From Callaeas wilsoni (taxonomy: Eukaryota; Chordata; Aves; Passeriformes; Callaeidae), in the NCBI GenBank assembly GCA_013398955.1, contig VWPU01018811.1, positions 124,001 to 188,000 on the forward strand: DNA of 64,000 nt, in the 5' to 3' direction. Numbering within the stretch: position 1 is the first letter of the stretch; each line of letters opens with the position of its first letter. This document shows positions 36,281-51,720 of the stretch, piece by piece. The notes under the pieces are model-generated. The model worked only from the letters and a program-made list of their open reading frames with translations, made no database searches and was not told where the DNA came from. The translations under genes and the position numbers were made by a program.

Positions 36281-39200
36281 CAAGTGGTACCGATGGGCCT
36301 GTTCTCTCCTTGCCGTTGGGCACAAGTTACTGTCCGTGAATCAAACCAGCCCTGCTCCTCGGTCACCAGCAGTCAGCACCCACCTTGGACATCAGACAGG
36401 CCGGGATCTCACCTGACAGGTAGTTTTATTGTCCCTGTTTTGCAGATGGGGAAGAGAAACTAAAATGAAAGGATTTGCTACATTAGGGATGCCAGAGCTA
36501 GGCAAGATGCCAAGTTTCTGACTCTCACAGTACTTACTGGTAGCTTGTTCCTTGCTAAGACCTTTGCAAGGTTTCCCTTAGTGCCTGAGTGCTTAGCAAG
36601 GTAGTGAATTAGGCCCATTACAATAATTCGCACACATTTAGCGACAGCTTGTTAGAGAAACAATCACTTCAATCTCGGGGCAAGTGGCTGTAGTGCAATG
36701 GTAGGTGGCAGCATGAGAGAAAAAATGAGCTGGTATGCAGGAGCCACTGAAATTCAAAGACAATTAATGGGGGAAGGATTACTGGCAAAGAATTACAGCA
36801 AATGACATCTAGATGGGTAGAAGGAGAGGTCTAGGGAATTTTTAGGATTTTTTGGGGGTTTTTTATTCATAAAAGTGCTATTATTTTTATTTAATTCGTT
36901 TTTAACTAATTGGGGTCTTTCCTTTGTGATTCCAAATAAAAGGTCACAATTCCCACCTCTCAGTATGTTGACAGACTTCATGCTCCTTTCCATTTTCTTC
37001 TTTTAAGCAGTTTTACTGCTATGGAAGGGTCTGTTCACGTCTGTCCTGCTGTCTGTCTCTCACTCTGCTTGGCAGCCCCAGAGACAGGCCGGGAGCTGCT
37101 CTGCGCTGCCCGCTCCCCAGGGCCACAGTCCGGGCACTGAAGTGCTTTCTGCTGTCGCTCTGCGCTCCCCTTGGTGCCGATGATGGCACTGCCACTGCCG
37201 CGCTTCCAGGCACTGCTGCAGGCAGGCTGCCTCTCTGCTGTATTTTTCTGGGATGTCATTTACATGCCGCTGTGGCATTGCCTTTCCTAGATGATGCTTC
37301 TGGGCAACATTTGCAGACCAGCTCTGTCCACTTAACGCCTTACTGCATTCAGGCATCTAGCCAGAGTTGGTGATCTGGAGTAGCCCGCACTCTGACTTAA
37401 AGCACACTAGGAAACATTTTAGGAAGCAGCTCTTGGTGTAGAAGTTGTGTTCCCTCCTCAAGATCCATCTTCCTATTCTTGAATCTGAATATCCTATACC
37501 ATATCTTCTCATCTGGTTTCTTTCTCTTAGCTTAATCCACAGTGTTCCAAGTATGCACTAGCACCTTAGGTCAAACAAGACAAGTTTTCGGATTTCTTTG
37601 ACAGTTGGAAAGTAGAATTATTCCTGCAAGTATTTGCTTGCTCATTCACAAAAATACAAAAATAAATTTGGGTACCAACAAGATAAATAATTGCAGCTGC
37701 ATCTGGATTGAATGAAGGTAGAAATTTTTTAAAAGTAATTTTAAAAGGCCATTAAAGAAACGTTATGTCTCTTTTTATTCGTTTGAGATTGAGAGAGGCG
37801 GGGGAAAGATGTCTTTTCCCCTCATCATTCTTTCAGGTATCCAGAATAATTTCCAGCTTGGGAGACTTCTTATTTCTGCTGGAATCTTTAACAAAACATT
37901 CCCTGGGTTTGCTCCAAAGCTTCAGCTGTGCTGGTCAGATCCCAACCAAAGACTGGTTAAAAAAGCACCTAGTGCTGAAAGGGAAATACTTCTTCCTCCT
38001 ACCATACCCACACTTGAAATTCTGTCGATTCTCATCAGGGCTTCTAATTGGAGCTGGAACACTGATGGGGAAATGTTGTTTAATTATTTAGTATTAAAGA
38101 GGCCTATGGAAATCTGCATGTTTTTGTGGTAAAGGTATAGGTTTGAGATTAAGAGCTTTAATGTCATTGGATGGTAGTGGTGTGTATGTGAACCTGACTG
38201 ATTACAACTACCTGCTTGCTATTGTTTTGTTCGGCTTTTTTTTTTTTTTTAATATTTCCTCTCCCATTTCTTGGTGGTATTCACTGTGTGAGCCGTTCCT
38301 TGTTGTAATGGAACAGTAAGAATTGTGTAAGCTTAAAAGAAGTGCTGTACTTAATTCCTGCAGAGAAAAATGTTATTGGGCTGAGCTGTCTGCTACTGCT
38401 AACTTTGAGTGCTACTCCAAGTATCCTCACTGCCAGGACAGTTGGCACCTTATTAAAAGCCTTTGCAGAGAAGCCAAAATTCACAGGGGCCAGAGGCTCT
38501 TCTTGAGTAAATTGGAATAGTTTTTAGTGATTGAGGGAGATGCAAGTGATCTATGACAGCTAGTATACCTAGAAAACCAGTATCTCTCACTGCTAGACAG
38601 GAGTTCCTCCAGGTCAGAAGTAAGGCAAGCTGTCCAACAGAGGCAGGGCACATCTGAACTGCTATGCTTGGTATTTTGAACGCTTCTCTTAAGGAGAGAA
38701 AGGAGCTTGGTTTGTCTCACCAACACAACAGTAACTTTTCTAATTGAGCTGTAATGAGTCTAGAACCAAGCACTGACTTACACTGCAGTGTGCTGCTTGC
38801 CACGTGCCATCTTGGGGACATTTGAAGCTGCTGAGTGGAGGTGTGAGGCTATGAAGCTTGGCACAGTTGTTATCTGTTAGCTGTTTGATGAGACAAAAGA
38901 TGCATGCATCGCAGAGATGTCTGGTTTCAGAAATTAATTTTGTGGGATTTACACTCGGTCCCTCAGAGATGAGAGATGTCCTCACATTGTGGGGTATTGC
39001 TGAGTTTCTGGTGGTGTACTATGCTATCTTCCCGTCTTGTTGGATAAGATCAGCAGTGTCTCAGAAGTGACTCGTGACTTGGGAACAAAGCAAGATATTA
39101 GGTAGTGTTTGTTGTGTGGGCCACGCGTGTAAATGTCCATCATTACATTCCTGCTGAGGTGTGTGAGCTTCTTTGCTCTACATGGGAAGAACACTCTGTG

Positions 39201-42200
39201 TTCTGTCATACAAAAGAATTGATACTCAAAGAATCCGGTTTCCTGTGGATTTTAGATATATCCAAAAGTAGTGGACAAAAACCTTCATTGTAAACCAGCA
39301 AGGAAAAGGGGATTTTGCTTGTTATTTCAAACTTAACTAGGCAAACAGTAATAGCTGCCATTAGGTGAGGGAAAGAGATGTGCACGTTGATTTCAAGGTA
39401 GCATACTAACATACCAGGCCTGTGATTCTCGTGCAGGTACTCTCCTGTTTATTCTGTTGCAGATTATTATATGAAAAAACCTCTAATTTAAGTAGCATTG
39501 TGCTTCATAGCAAGCCTTATAGAGTAGTACCAGAAAAAGGTGAGGTTATTCTGAATTGAGGTAAATTTCTCATAAAATGTACTAGAAAATCAAGTTGAAG
39601 ACTGTGCTTCACTTTGGCAAATTTCTGTTTAATTAAGGAATTTTAATCTTTCTCTTATTTGGGTTTTAGAATTAATATCTGTATGATGGAGGTTGGAAAA
39701 TATTGTACTTATTTAAAAAGCAATATTTTAGATTTATGTTGGCAGAACATCAACTTTTTAACATACAGATTTCCATGAGCTGAATGAGAGAAAATGAAGG
39801 AAAAGTGCTTATTGTGCGGCTGTTTTTTTTTTTTAAATCAACTGTTTTAGGTCTTTTTACTTTCAAAATATTGCTTGATCTAGGAATAATTTGAAAATCC
39901 TCAGAAACAGGACATTAGAAATCAAAAGAATAAATGAGTTCAAGAGAAAAGCTTTAAGCATCTAAATAATTTAAAAGTCTTGGGTTCTGCTTTGAAAAGT
40001 ATGGTGTCCTGGTATGCTTGAAGAGCTTTCTTGTTCAGCATATACTGCATGTAGAGTCAGGTTGTGGGCTTGTAATGATGTCCACACCTAGGAGCCATGG
40101 TCACCCACCAGCATTCCGCTCTGCAGACAGAGAACAAAAAATATGTTTTCTGGCCTCAAAACACCTACATACATAATACAATCCATATGTGACTATTTTT
40201 CAAAAGCTATTTAGAAAAGCTTATTTTATTAGGATGAAGTTTGACTGCTGAACAAATACAAACTTTCATGCCAAATGAAGAAATATCATTTGTCAAGCTA
40301 AACTTTTTAAACTCTTTTTCACAGCTTTTTTTGATGCATCTTATGTATTTGATGACTATAAAAGAATTTGCCAAGAAAATGAAAGCCATGAAATTCCTCT
40401 GCCCTCGTGCATTTGCTTTTCTTTTTCTTCTGTCTCCTGAAGCTGTAGGAGGTGTTTGCTGACATGCTTTCCTTTCAGGGCACTTCTGGAGCAACGTGGT
40501 ACGAGCAGTGACTCGGCTAAGCAAACTGAGTTTGTGTGAACGTAAGAAGCCCTTACAGCATGAAGCTGTAACTGGGAATTATGAAAAGAGGCATCTAAGG
40601 ATGCTCAATGTGTTATTTACATACATATTTCACTATATGACAGCTATGAAATATAATTTCCAGTTATGCTGCAAAACTGAAAAACTCCTTTCCCAAACCT
40701 GACTGCATCCCAACATCTTAGACAGACTGCATACACTTTTAAGACATGAATAGATCTCTCATGCGCAGTTCTGGAAAAATAGTCCTTTTTACTTTTCTTG
40801 CTGTGATGAAAGGCAGCTTGTTGTGTGACCTGCTGTGTTTCGGGGTGTTACCTGTGGGGGATTCTGTGCAGCACCTGTGGAGCACACAGTGTCAGTCTGG
40901 CAGGTAACGTAGGTGGCGGCGAGTCGAGAGATCTAGGCATTTTTCCTGACTCTGCCACTTAAGTCTGTAGTGAAACAAGAAAAGAGAGGCAGGAAAGCTA
41001 TTTTATTATGTAAGGAGATTTGCAAGGCTTTTATTTTGGTTTGTTTTGTTGTGGGTTGGTTTGGTTTTGTTGTTTTTTACTATCCCATTGCCCTCCTTTC
41101 AAAATTGAAATCTTACCTGGGTTTTTGCTTTTCCTGGCAATAATCATGTAAAAACAGAAAACCAGATAAAAAAAAGTAGCTTTGCAGGAATGAAAGAGAT
41201 GAAGCTTTTTTTTTTGGTCTGAGACAACAACAGAATTTCTGCATTTTATACTTGAAATCCAGTGTCACAAAAAATGGCTGCTGTGTTACAGGAAGGAAAG
41301 AACTCTGTTAGTGGTTGTACTGCTGCAGCATCAGTTGCTCCACTTCTCAGAGAGAATACTAATGGAGGTGGAAGAAACAAAACCCTTCCTCACTGCCATT
41401 TTTTATTTAGATGGTCTCTCTGTCAAGAAGAAGAGGAGTAAGAGGCACAAGTTCGCCTCCCCACCTTCATCCTTTGCCTTGTTTCACTAATATCAGTTTT
41501 CTCTTGACTCCATTTCCCCACCTATAATACTGCAGTAGGGAACAGAGTTTTCAAAGGAGTAACTTTGGCCTAAATCATTAAGGCTTATTGGGTACCAAAC
41601 TTCTTGTGAAATAAGCAGTTTGTAAGAGGAGTTGAGAGTTCAACTCAATCTGGAAAGATAAAACATAGTTTTTTAACTTTCATGTACTTTGTGTCTATGT
41701 GCTTGAATACATCCATTTTGTAATTTCTAAATGCTTTTAATAGGGAAGAAGGCCTTTTAACTTCTGTAATTCTCCCCAGTTAAAAAAAAAAAAACAAAAC
41801 AAACATATTTCCAGTGAATAAGCCAAATTTTCACTGTCGTGGACAAAAAAAAAGTTTAAAGGCAGACAAAGCACTGCTGGTTGACTTTTATAATATTTTT
41901 GCTGTATACATAAATTCAAACTGATAGTTAAGTGCTTAGGTAAGAAAGGTGGATTTGTGCATATACTTCATTTTTTTGCTGAACTTAGATTCGGACCTGA
42001 ATCCTGCAGGGGCTTGCCAGATACTTGACTTTGTTTTCAGTGGAACTATTCAGAATGTATTATGTGAAGCACACACAGCAATCCAAGAGTCTTGAGTCAG
42101 GTGAGCCTTACTAAAAGACCCAAAATAATTTATATATACCTCTTTCCCCTGTTAAAGGACTTTCTAGTTAGTGTGCATATTAAAATGCTAAACTTTATGG

Positions 42201-45200
42201 ACTTCAGAATTAAAAATACAATAATAATAAAATACAAAAATAGTCTATTTTTTTATCTGTATGGTTACCAAAAATTTGCTCCTTCAAAAATTGCCAAAAA
42301 AATCACTTCTGGAAAGCTACACACACGAGCCTAGGGCCAAATCTTTTTTCTTGAAATTTCCAACAACTGCTCTGTTTTGCTTCTTCTGTTTCCTTGTCAG
42401 AAGTATCCTGTTTAGCTTGTTTGGCTAAGGGCAGTTGGATATTTATTCACTGATCTTGCCTTGCTTGCATTATCTTGAATTCTAATTAGAGTTTTTCAAG
42501 CCCTATTACTTTACTCTCCAAACATAACTACAACAGACATCACTCTTCCATTTGTGAAGAGCTGTTCAGAAACATGAAGGAGCTGTCATCTTACATTCTG
42601 GGACTACCCACACTGCCCAGCAGTTCTCCACTAGCTGCTTTCATTGGCAGTTTGATTGAATGATTTTATTTTTTCCGCTCCTCACAAATAACATGTGATT
42701 CAAAGTGCCTGAAAAAGTGTTAAGTCACTTGATGTTAGGAGAGATTCTGTAAATAGGACTGGGAGCAGTCCTCTAGGTGTTTGTAATTAATCAGGCTCCA
42801 AACACTTGGAGCTTTTGGATGCACTTGTAAAAAGTCTAAAAATGTAAACAGTTTTCTTTCCCCTCCCCAAGAAGTCTTAATGCAGTAAAGACGTAAGCGA
42901 AGAAGTTAAATTGCAAGTGATCAAATCAATTACACTTCAGATCAGACTGTGTCAGGGCTTTTTGGTTCTCGACCAGATGGAACTAGACTTCTCGTGAAGG
43001 AGGTATTATTTCTTGTCAGAGTTTCAAAATGAGCATAGGAATTCATAGTAAAAAAAATTACTTTTTCTTCTTTAAATATACTAGAACACATAGAGGAAAG
43101 AATCCTTGGGAGCTGATGTCACTAGAAGTTACCAGATGCACAAAAAAAATCAGCCGTTTCTTACTCTTCTCAGCTGACAAAAGAGAGAACATAAATGAAC
43201 AGGATATTCTCCTATGCTGCAAGGCAAAGAAGAAACCCTCCTTTTCAATATAGTAAATTCTTGTACTCAGAGTTCATGGGTTCTTTTGGCTGTGCCTTTC
43301 TTATAGGCTGAAGTTTTTACATTAAGAAAGCTATGATGTAAAAACATACAGAAGTACAGTGGTTTTTATCTTGATGTAATCAGTAACTGAGATAAATCCA
43401 GATGAGGACACAGGCTATCTGGAGGCAGAAAGCATTTTTTTATCCTGTGGAGATAGGACAACTTGTTTAGAAAGCCTCTGTGCATTAGGAGGGGAGGTAA
43501 CTGCTGTAATCAGGTGTAACAAAACCGCCTTCCCAGGTGAAAAAATCCCATCATAACCAAATGTGATTTGTGTGTTTCTAAGTTAGAGAAGAACTTTGTA
43601 AAACCAAGTAATTTTATCATTTAGTCTTTCCAATCAAATTATTTATTTGATCTGGAGTCCAGATCTCTCTTGCTTCGAGTACACTGCCACCAGCTTATAT
43701 AAAAGCTTTGAAAACCCCTTCAGTACTTGGACCTGCATATTTTAATAGGGCAAATTCCACCTGAAACCACCTTGAAGAGAATTATTCATGCTGGTGTGGA
43801 TAAAAAGATTGTGTCTTAACTTCAGTGCTGAAAATGCTTATAATATGACATGTCTTGCTGTAAGGAGATGTCATGTTAGCAACACTAACAGGGTCCTGTA
43901 GGCTCACTGGAGCTCTTGGTCAGCAAATCCCATACATTACAATGATTGCAAGATTGAATTTGTCATTGGAATGCTAATAGTGAGTAAGAACATAGAGTTT
44001 TTAAATGCTTCCTTTTCAATAGATGCAAAATGATCTAAAGATATTTTTAAAGTTACTAGAATAAAGAATGCACAGTCAAGCAGATGAACTCTTGCTAGTT
44101 TCCAAGTCTTGCTAAATGTAACATTCTTCCAAGAATTGGGATGGCAGCTAAATACATGTAACTTTTGTGAAAAAAAACCAAAATAAAATCAACATAAAAA
44201 GTGAGTGAAAGGACGCTGGTGGTGTTTCAGGAATCAGAAAAGGAAAGGTAGTGGTAATCTACTCACCGGAGGCATTCAATCCGGCACTTCCAGAGGTGCA
44301 GCCTCTTAGCCACGATGCTGCAGCCTGTTTGTGTGAGACCTGCACCTCCCCTGCTGAGGCTGTTCAACAATTCAGAAAACAATTAAGACAAGGAGCCAAA
44401 ATTAGCCATCTACTCAGGAGGACGGGGGTGGGTGGTTTGTTTGGTTTTGCCATCTCTCGGACTACTCTTGTATTTTTATCAGGTATCTGCCTAGCTGCCC
44501 AAATACTCCTTGAGGACTAGCTAGAGCCCAGTTACCCTGTCCCTCAGGGTAACTGTGTTCAGCCTGTCATATAAGCCACTAGGTGATAAATTTATGTTCA
44601 TTCTTGATCGCTTTCTCTGGTGTCATTAGAGCTTTGATTCTTTTACAGTAAATCTTGCAGACACCTTTTTTTGTTTAATTAAACTGTCTATGTCTGCTGT
44701 GGTATTTTGTGCAATGCCTGGTCCTGTAGACAAGTGTGAGATGAGCAGTTGCCAGGCTTGCTCCCTCAGGGTATAGGGGAAGAATTGCCAAGTTCATGGA
44801 TTCAGGCTGGGTTTAAGACTGAGATAGATGTAGAGCTGTGCAGGTTCACTGAGTCTCAAACAGTCCTAGGCATGTACAGAAGTAGGAGTTCAGGCACCTG
44901 AGGTACATGATTACAAGAAAACATAGCTGTGTATAGCCTTTAGCTGCCTAAGGAATCCAGAAAGAGAGGCAAGGTTTGAGGAGCATGTGCTTGGACTTTG
45001 GTATTCGCACTGGACACAAGTCCAACTGTGGGCACTTAGGCCTTTGCTGGAGCCAGCGCTTAACTTCTTTGCAGCTGTTCACCCATCTTTTAATTGGAAA
45101 TCATTCCCAGTTTTGTAAACCTCCAGACCAAGAACCTCCAGATGTGCAATAAAATACACGCAAAGTGGTTTTAACAAGCATCTGATAGTTTAGGAGATGT

Positions 45201-48200
45201 TTATGAAGGCCTTATCTTCAAGTTTGTGGATGGTTCTAGGTCTTCTAAAGAAGATTGCTGTTAAGAATGTAAAAACACAGCAGAAAAGAGTCAGTATGGT
45301 TGGAAATTAGAAAATAGCCTCAACTACTAAAACCGAAAATAATTCATGTATTTTTAACTGAAAGAAATATATATCATTATGGCACATATGGCTTGCCTGC
45401 TGGATAACTCCGCACTCAAGAGAGTCCCTGAGAACAAGTCTTCCAAGACACCATTACTTCAGAGCAGTAACCATCAGAAAGGCTGCAGCAAAGCCAGAGA
45501 CACTGTGGGATTAGCAGGATGAAGCTATAAAGAATCAGAAGCAGGACATACTTTCCTGCTTTTTTAACTGTGCACACATATGTTACCCACGCACGCAGAG
45601 TCCTGTGTCAGCTCAGTCATAGGGTTTGGGAATTTAACCAATAGCCAGGGTCTATGCATGAACTATGACAGCCATGCTTATCTGATATAGCAATGACTTT
45701 TAAAGAATTTACTTGAATTCTTTTTTTTTTATTTGATCATTGGTTTATGCAGCATTAAAAATAGGTTTCTTCAATTGCCGTAACACAGCTTTCAAGCCCA
45801 TAAATCTTACAGCCATTGCACTACTCATTGGAATCAAAGTTTTGCAATTCTCTTAGTCACTGTTTGCAGTGTTGTTTAAAGAAAGGGAAAATACAACCAA
45901 TGGTGAATTATGAGTGCTTCTCTGGATGGCCTAGCTTGCTTTTTCATGAACCTGTTTTGTCCATTTAGAAATGTAAAATGTCACAGTGTGGTATTCTGTA
46001 TTTCCAGGGTAGAAAGGTATTCTCTATTGAGTTGAAGAATCAGAACCACATTTCCCCATATAGGCTATCCCACTTAAATTTCAGCCACTTTTAGAGGACT
46101 TTGGGGCATAGGAATACAGATATTGCACTGAAAGAACTGCTAGGGTTTGGGGGTTTTTTCCTTTCTCAGAAAAGAATTAGCTAAAAGATGCCAAGACTGA
46201 ATTCAGCATAAAAGCCACATGCACCTTTTGCGATCTAGCAAATACGCCCAGACCCAAAAATCCCTGTCATCTGTAATGGAGATCTTTGGTGGTTTCCAGG
46301 AAAGTAACACTGTAATATGGTGGTTAGGTTCAGAACAAAGACCTGGAGTAAAAGGAGTCAGTGTTTACACATTTAATGCTCTCTAGCTGAATGACGCTGG
46401 TTAGAGAATGAGGGAAATTTTGAGACTAGTAACAAGTAGCACATTATTTTTTTCTGTGCTTCCTCCTTTGCCTCACTCAGTTTACCATGAAATTCAGCCA
46501 CTGACTCCCACCACTGTTTTTCTTGGAGAACAGAGCAGGATGAAGAAACACAATGATTAAATGTAAAAGACAACCATGCAGTGCATTAGGAGCTGCATTC
46601 TGTGTGTTTTGGTAACATGAACTACAGAAGAAAATTAAAAAGAGGTGATTCAGGTCTAACTAATTCTTAAAGTCTGAAGCCATTTTCAATTCCTACCATT
46701 GCTACCTCTGCCTCACACAGAAATACAGACCTCATTAATAAAACAGGATTTTTTCTAAGCTCTTTTAGTTCCAATTGATAATGCTACTGCCATGACACTC
46801 GTATTTAATGTTTGTTGTGCTCCCATGTGTTGAACACATGGTTAGCAGCTCTCCCAACCATCGGGATTCATGTAATCACAGCAAAGCAGTCAGCATCATA
46901 AATAAAGCAGACATGACAACTGAAACTACATATTTCCTTCTCATGTAAACTAGGACGATGAACTGGAGCTCAATGCCATTCTTCACCTAACAGAAAAAGG
47001 CTTGAGCATGGTAGACCTGGACCATGAGTGTACTAGGAAAATGGTTCATTTGACTTTTTCATTCTCTTGTATTTGAAAATCTTGGCTTAGTTCCCACTCC
47101 TGTGGTAGGCAGCCACATTTGTGATTGATAGGGACCTTCATGATGGCAATTCCCCATCCTTTGCTTAAATTTCTTTTTAGTTTTTATTTAGTTTGTGTGT
47201 AAGCAGGTCACTCTCAGTGGCTGAGCTCTTTAAGGGAACTTGTTCTTTGCTCATGGTTGGAATGTGCCATTGACCCTAGGTATGACAAGGTGGCAGACCT
47301 TTCAAGGGACACAAGGGACACGTAATTCTTTATTTAAAAAGTACACTTCTTATTTGAGGTAATTCCTGAATATGATTCTTTTTAAAGAGTATTGAAGGTA
47401 ATTGCATGCCTTCAAACAAAACTGAATTTTTAAGTGTATGCATATGTATCCATATGGCAGCGGAGTCAATGTGTTCTGTTGGATTTTTGTTGTTGCTATC
47501 TTTTCTTTAGGGCATATCGGATTGCCATCCTATTTGTATCAAGCATGGCAGATATACAAATCAATCTAACTGTCAGTTCCATCAGCCCAAAATGTTGGAT
47601 TCAAGTGTCTCAAAACTGGAGATAATGTCCTCTCCCTGACAGCCTTGATAGCTTCTGGCTTGGATGGAGAGGTGCCTTAAATCCTACAGATAGTGACACT
47701 TGGCTAATAAAATAGCGAACATACTCATCTCCCTTGTGGATCGTGTGGAACTGTCCTTTCCTTGGACATTTTAAATTGTTGTGGGGTTGTGGTAGCATCT
47801 TCTGAATCTCCCTACCTTGCCCTTCTCCTTCCATAAATCTGTATGTGACTTTGAAAAACCAAGAAGTTATCTTTAAGCTCTTTGTCCTGTGATCCAGGCA
47901 CTGTCTATTTGCGCATCAAAAAAGAAGTAATTGCATAAAAATTGTATCACATTACAAGTGATAGAGCATTACAGATGAGGGGAGAACTGGTTTAGTGAGC
48001 TTGCCAGCAAACAGGCCAGAAGATTCAAAGTTTGTTTTGGGTTGATGTTGTTATGGGCATTTTCCAAAAATTTTAAATGTTCAAAAACTATTTTTTTTTG
48101 TACACCATGAAAATGAAAACAAAGCCTTTTCAACACTTTCATCGAGCTACTGTTCAGAGGCCTGCTTTGAAGGCAAGTCTCCTCTTCATCGTGAAAAAGC

Positions 48201-51200
48201 TACTTATCTTCTTCCCCAGCTACTGACATTTGGAAACAAAGGGGCTTGAGTGTTACTCTGTCGACGGCAAAGCCAAAAACCTAACTGACTTGGTAGTCAT
48301 CTTTCTGCCTGTGCCCTTCCTCAGTTTAACAGATCGGTTTCATCACATTTTGATAAAATAAGCTTCAGGTCAGCTTTACTTGCAGTTCTGTAAGTCACTC
48401 TTGGGACTCTGACATCAGAGAACTAGTACCCAGCTTCTTTGGATTGCTTCTGAGCTGCTGAATAGATAGCAGCATGGTTTTGTGTCATTTGGTGAATGCA
48501 AATGTGCCAGTAATTAGAAGCATATCACTATTTCCCCTCCTTAGCAATTCACTAACCATTTATATATTACTTTCTTTTGTGGGTTAACATATTTCTATTC
48601 TTTACTAATGAGTTTATTAGCAGACTGTATTATGTTTTAAAAAGTGTATTTGTGTGTGTGTGTATGCACATGCACCCCCAGAGTAAGTTTTGTGTCACAA
48701 ATCGAATACTTTAATCAGTTACACAGTGCCTTTTTTAAACTAGAGTCATAAATATTTCTTTACCAGACAAAACCAATGTTTCAGGGCAATACACTTTATT
48801 TTTTATAGCGTCCTTCAAGCACATTGTGTCTCTAATGCATTAGAAGTAATTAACACACTTGCAAATTTTAAAATACTCTAAAAGGTTTTAATTTCATGAA
48901 AATTCTAAACAACAGTATCAATATACATGCTCCTTAATTCACATGCATCATAAACGTAAAAGGGCAATTACACTTGTGCAGCTTACTTACTTACACATTC
49001 TTCTAAGTATTGCTTTGGTGAACTCTGAGTGAGGGGGATAGTTGGTGTCTTTGTTCATTGATTCTGAAAGACCAGCACTGTGATGATTCTTTTTAAAAAA
49101 CTACATATATGTATTTGGACTGTTGTTGGAGCTGTAGGAGGGACAAGGAATTTTGCTTGGCTTTTTCTTTTCTTTTTGTAAATCAATAGGGGACTAGCCA
49201 ATCCCAGTACAGAAAGACAGCTCTACTATGAAATTGATATTAGAATAATGAATCTCATTATCATGGTGCAATAGCCATATTTTATTTAAATTTCACAATA
49301 GTACTGCTGAGTCTTCCTGGTGAAACACTCAAGCTGCCTGATGAACTCAGCAGACAGCTGCTCACCACCATGCGCTTGACTTGTTCCAGCAGACAGTTCC
49401 TGTAAGACACATCATTGTTTCGTGCAGTGTAAAGATTTTTTTTTTTTCTCTGCCTGCATATAAGGAGAAAACCAGGTCTGAATTGTGGTATTTTTCCTTT
49501 GCCTGCACTGTGCAGATCTGTCATACACAGGAGGGCAGCTTCTCTGGCCCCATGCAGTCCACAGGCAGCCTGCTGGGTATCCCTGTTCTTGGCAGCTGGC
49601 AGTGCTGGATTTCACATCCCCATGCAGGGTTGGAGTGACCTGAAGTGCTTCACAAAATTACATGCGAGATTACTGATACTATTAAGCAAGCAATGCTTCT
49701 TTGCCCCTCCCTTTTCAAGCCCTCTATGATTGTACACACCTCCTTTTATTATCCATTGGTCCTTAATAAGAGCTTAAAAAATGAAATAAATTGCCATCAT
49801 GGTTGTTTCACTGTTGTGATTAAAATGGATTTTACTGGAGCTAGAAGGACAGAATGTAGCTCAGATTAGTTTAGAACTGTCGGCAGAGCGGTCAAGGATC
49901 TGAAGAAACACCGATTTCTTAAGGATGGCAGTCTAGCCTCCAACCACCTGGAAGCCTTGCAGCTACACCAGTGGCTGGCAGCAGGGTTAGATGGAAGGAC
50001 TGACCATTTCACACACTCTGTGCCACTGGGCATCAGTAGGTTTTAATGTCAGATTTATGCCATGACTCTTTGTTGGTTTTGGAGCAACCTTTGTTAACTT
50101 TGCAGCTTTCAATACCTGTGTGAAGACTGAGCAGGAGTGCAGAGAAAAACAGTAAGCTTAAGACGCAGAGAACACAAGTTCTGTCACATGCTTCCATCTT
50201 GCTCCAGCCACTGGAAGCCAAGGGAGCTCTGTGATTCATAGAAATTCCTCATTTTTGTGTCATGTGTGAGTATAAACCCCACTTCATGACACATTAGTCA
50301 GTTTTCTCTTAAAGATTTTTTTAAAAGAGGAAATATGATGAAAGTCACAATAGTCTTTTCTAGCATGTTACAGAATTTTGCAATCTACCCATAAACGGCA
50401 TGAGAGGGCAAATTCTCTACATACATAATTTATTACAAATTACTAAATGGTGGGACAAAAAAAAGCAAATGCCACTGACAGTCATATCTGTGCCATCCTG
50501 CTAACTTTATGTAGCTCGGAACCTTAGTTTCTTACCTGTTTTTTCCTTTTTTTCTAAGAGGTCATCATTATTTTACTGTCTCTTTCTATAGGAGGGGGAA
50601 GGAAATTACTTTTTTTCCCACAGATTTGTAATATTAGCTGTGAGCTAATGCTGTTTTCCATAATGGCAATGCTCCATTCACATGGCTTGAAATATTCAGG
50701 TGTATTCTCATCTTTCAGAAAGGGAGAACCCTGGAATATAAAGTTCTTCAATCTCCTAGGGGCAAGAAGGCAATTTAAGCTTCCTGAACAACTTCAAGAG
50801 CAATGATCGCTACCAGTGTTATTAGAGTGGCATATTTTTTCAGAAGATCAGCTGTAATGACCTTCATATCCTGCATTTAGATTCAGAGGTTGTTAACACA
50901 ACCTTATTAACACAGAAAAATGTCTCCATCTTTACTTACAATAAATGCCTGGGACACATAATTTACCAACGCTACAATGCACAAATGCTGCAGTTACTAA
51001 GACAACAGCAGGGGAGATTAATTTCCACATAACAGTTCCATTGATAAGGAACGAAGACGTTCAAGCATTCAGGAAAGCTGTGGGCATGGAATGATTAAAA
51101 CTAACAGAAAAATATTCCAGTGAATAGAGTCAAAAAGCAGTTCTTTAATTTTTAAATTTGCACAGCAATAACAGAGACAAATGAACCTCTGAAATATTTT

Positions 51201-51219
51201 GGAAAATGTCACTTTGCAA
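36281..51219. other. GREM1-SCG5 intergenic region
   Basis: About 15 kb with no recognised gene. It is mostly AT-rich, with a mildly GC-richer patch at about 37020-37360 and short G/T-rich tracts (for example 41031-41080). Two small inverted repeats were seen (43313-43345 and 46823-46841). In mammals the matching interval, together with the 3' half of SCG5, carries upstream GREM1 enhancers; its duplication in humans drives ectopic GREM1 in colon epithelium. Confidence 0.6.
46823..46841. repeat. Near-perfect palindrome with paired E-box cores
   Basis: CCATGTGTT and AACACATGG flank a single central G. Each arm holds a CATGTG/CACATG E-box core. A match of this length is only mildly unexpected by chance. 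Confidence 0.8.
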
Positions 51220-51720
51220 ACCTTGTAGATTGCTTAAATGTTTATTAAAATGGACCAAAAGCCAAAATTCTCTGCGTAAAATAAATACTTTGTCTTTGCT
51301 AAGTAACAATATTTGTGAACAAAACATAAAACTATAATTTTCATATGTCAAACATAGTAACATTTAAGATTAAATGTTGGAGTCAGATTTGGCATTTTTT
51401 TCATCTTCCTATTTACAAGCTTCTTATTAAGACCATTTACCTCACATTAGCTATCAAAATGACTAACATTTTTAAAGTTTGCTCCATGACTAAAATAAAA
51501 ACAACAGAAATGTCCTTTTACCATAACTTAACAAAAAGCAGAACCATACTTTTATCATCTAGGAGAACATACTGTTATAAATACAGCTGTTTTTCATCTG
51601 CAATTATGTAAATAATAAGCATGCTGCCATTCACAAGGATTTTAATAGATGATTATATATAAGCAATATCATGATCCAGAAGAGGATGGCATGAGTTTTT
51701 ATCTTTCATTTTTATTGTAC
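51220..51720 (-). other. SCG5: SCG5 3'UTR (end uncertain)
   Basis: Sequence after the SCG5 stop on the - strand. The best poly(A) hexamer is AATAAA at 51241-51246, with U/G-rich text 30-70 nt further on, giving a 3'UTR of roughly 0.5 kb, close to mammalian SCG5. Other weaker ATTAAA hexamers exist (51640-51645, near 51144). Confidence 0.45.

Noticed and set aside
36550..36601. 10-bp inverted repeat with a 32-base spacer (CCTTGCTAAG)
   Set aside because: Several such pairs are expected by chance at this spacing.
43313..43345. 10-bp stem hairpin (GTTTTTACAT arms)
   Set aside because: A/T-rich arms; about one expected by chance.
44429..44437. GLI-like site TGGGTGGTT
   Set aside because: One mismatch to the consensus; several such matches are expected by chance in 64 kb.
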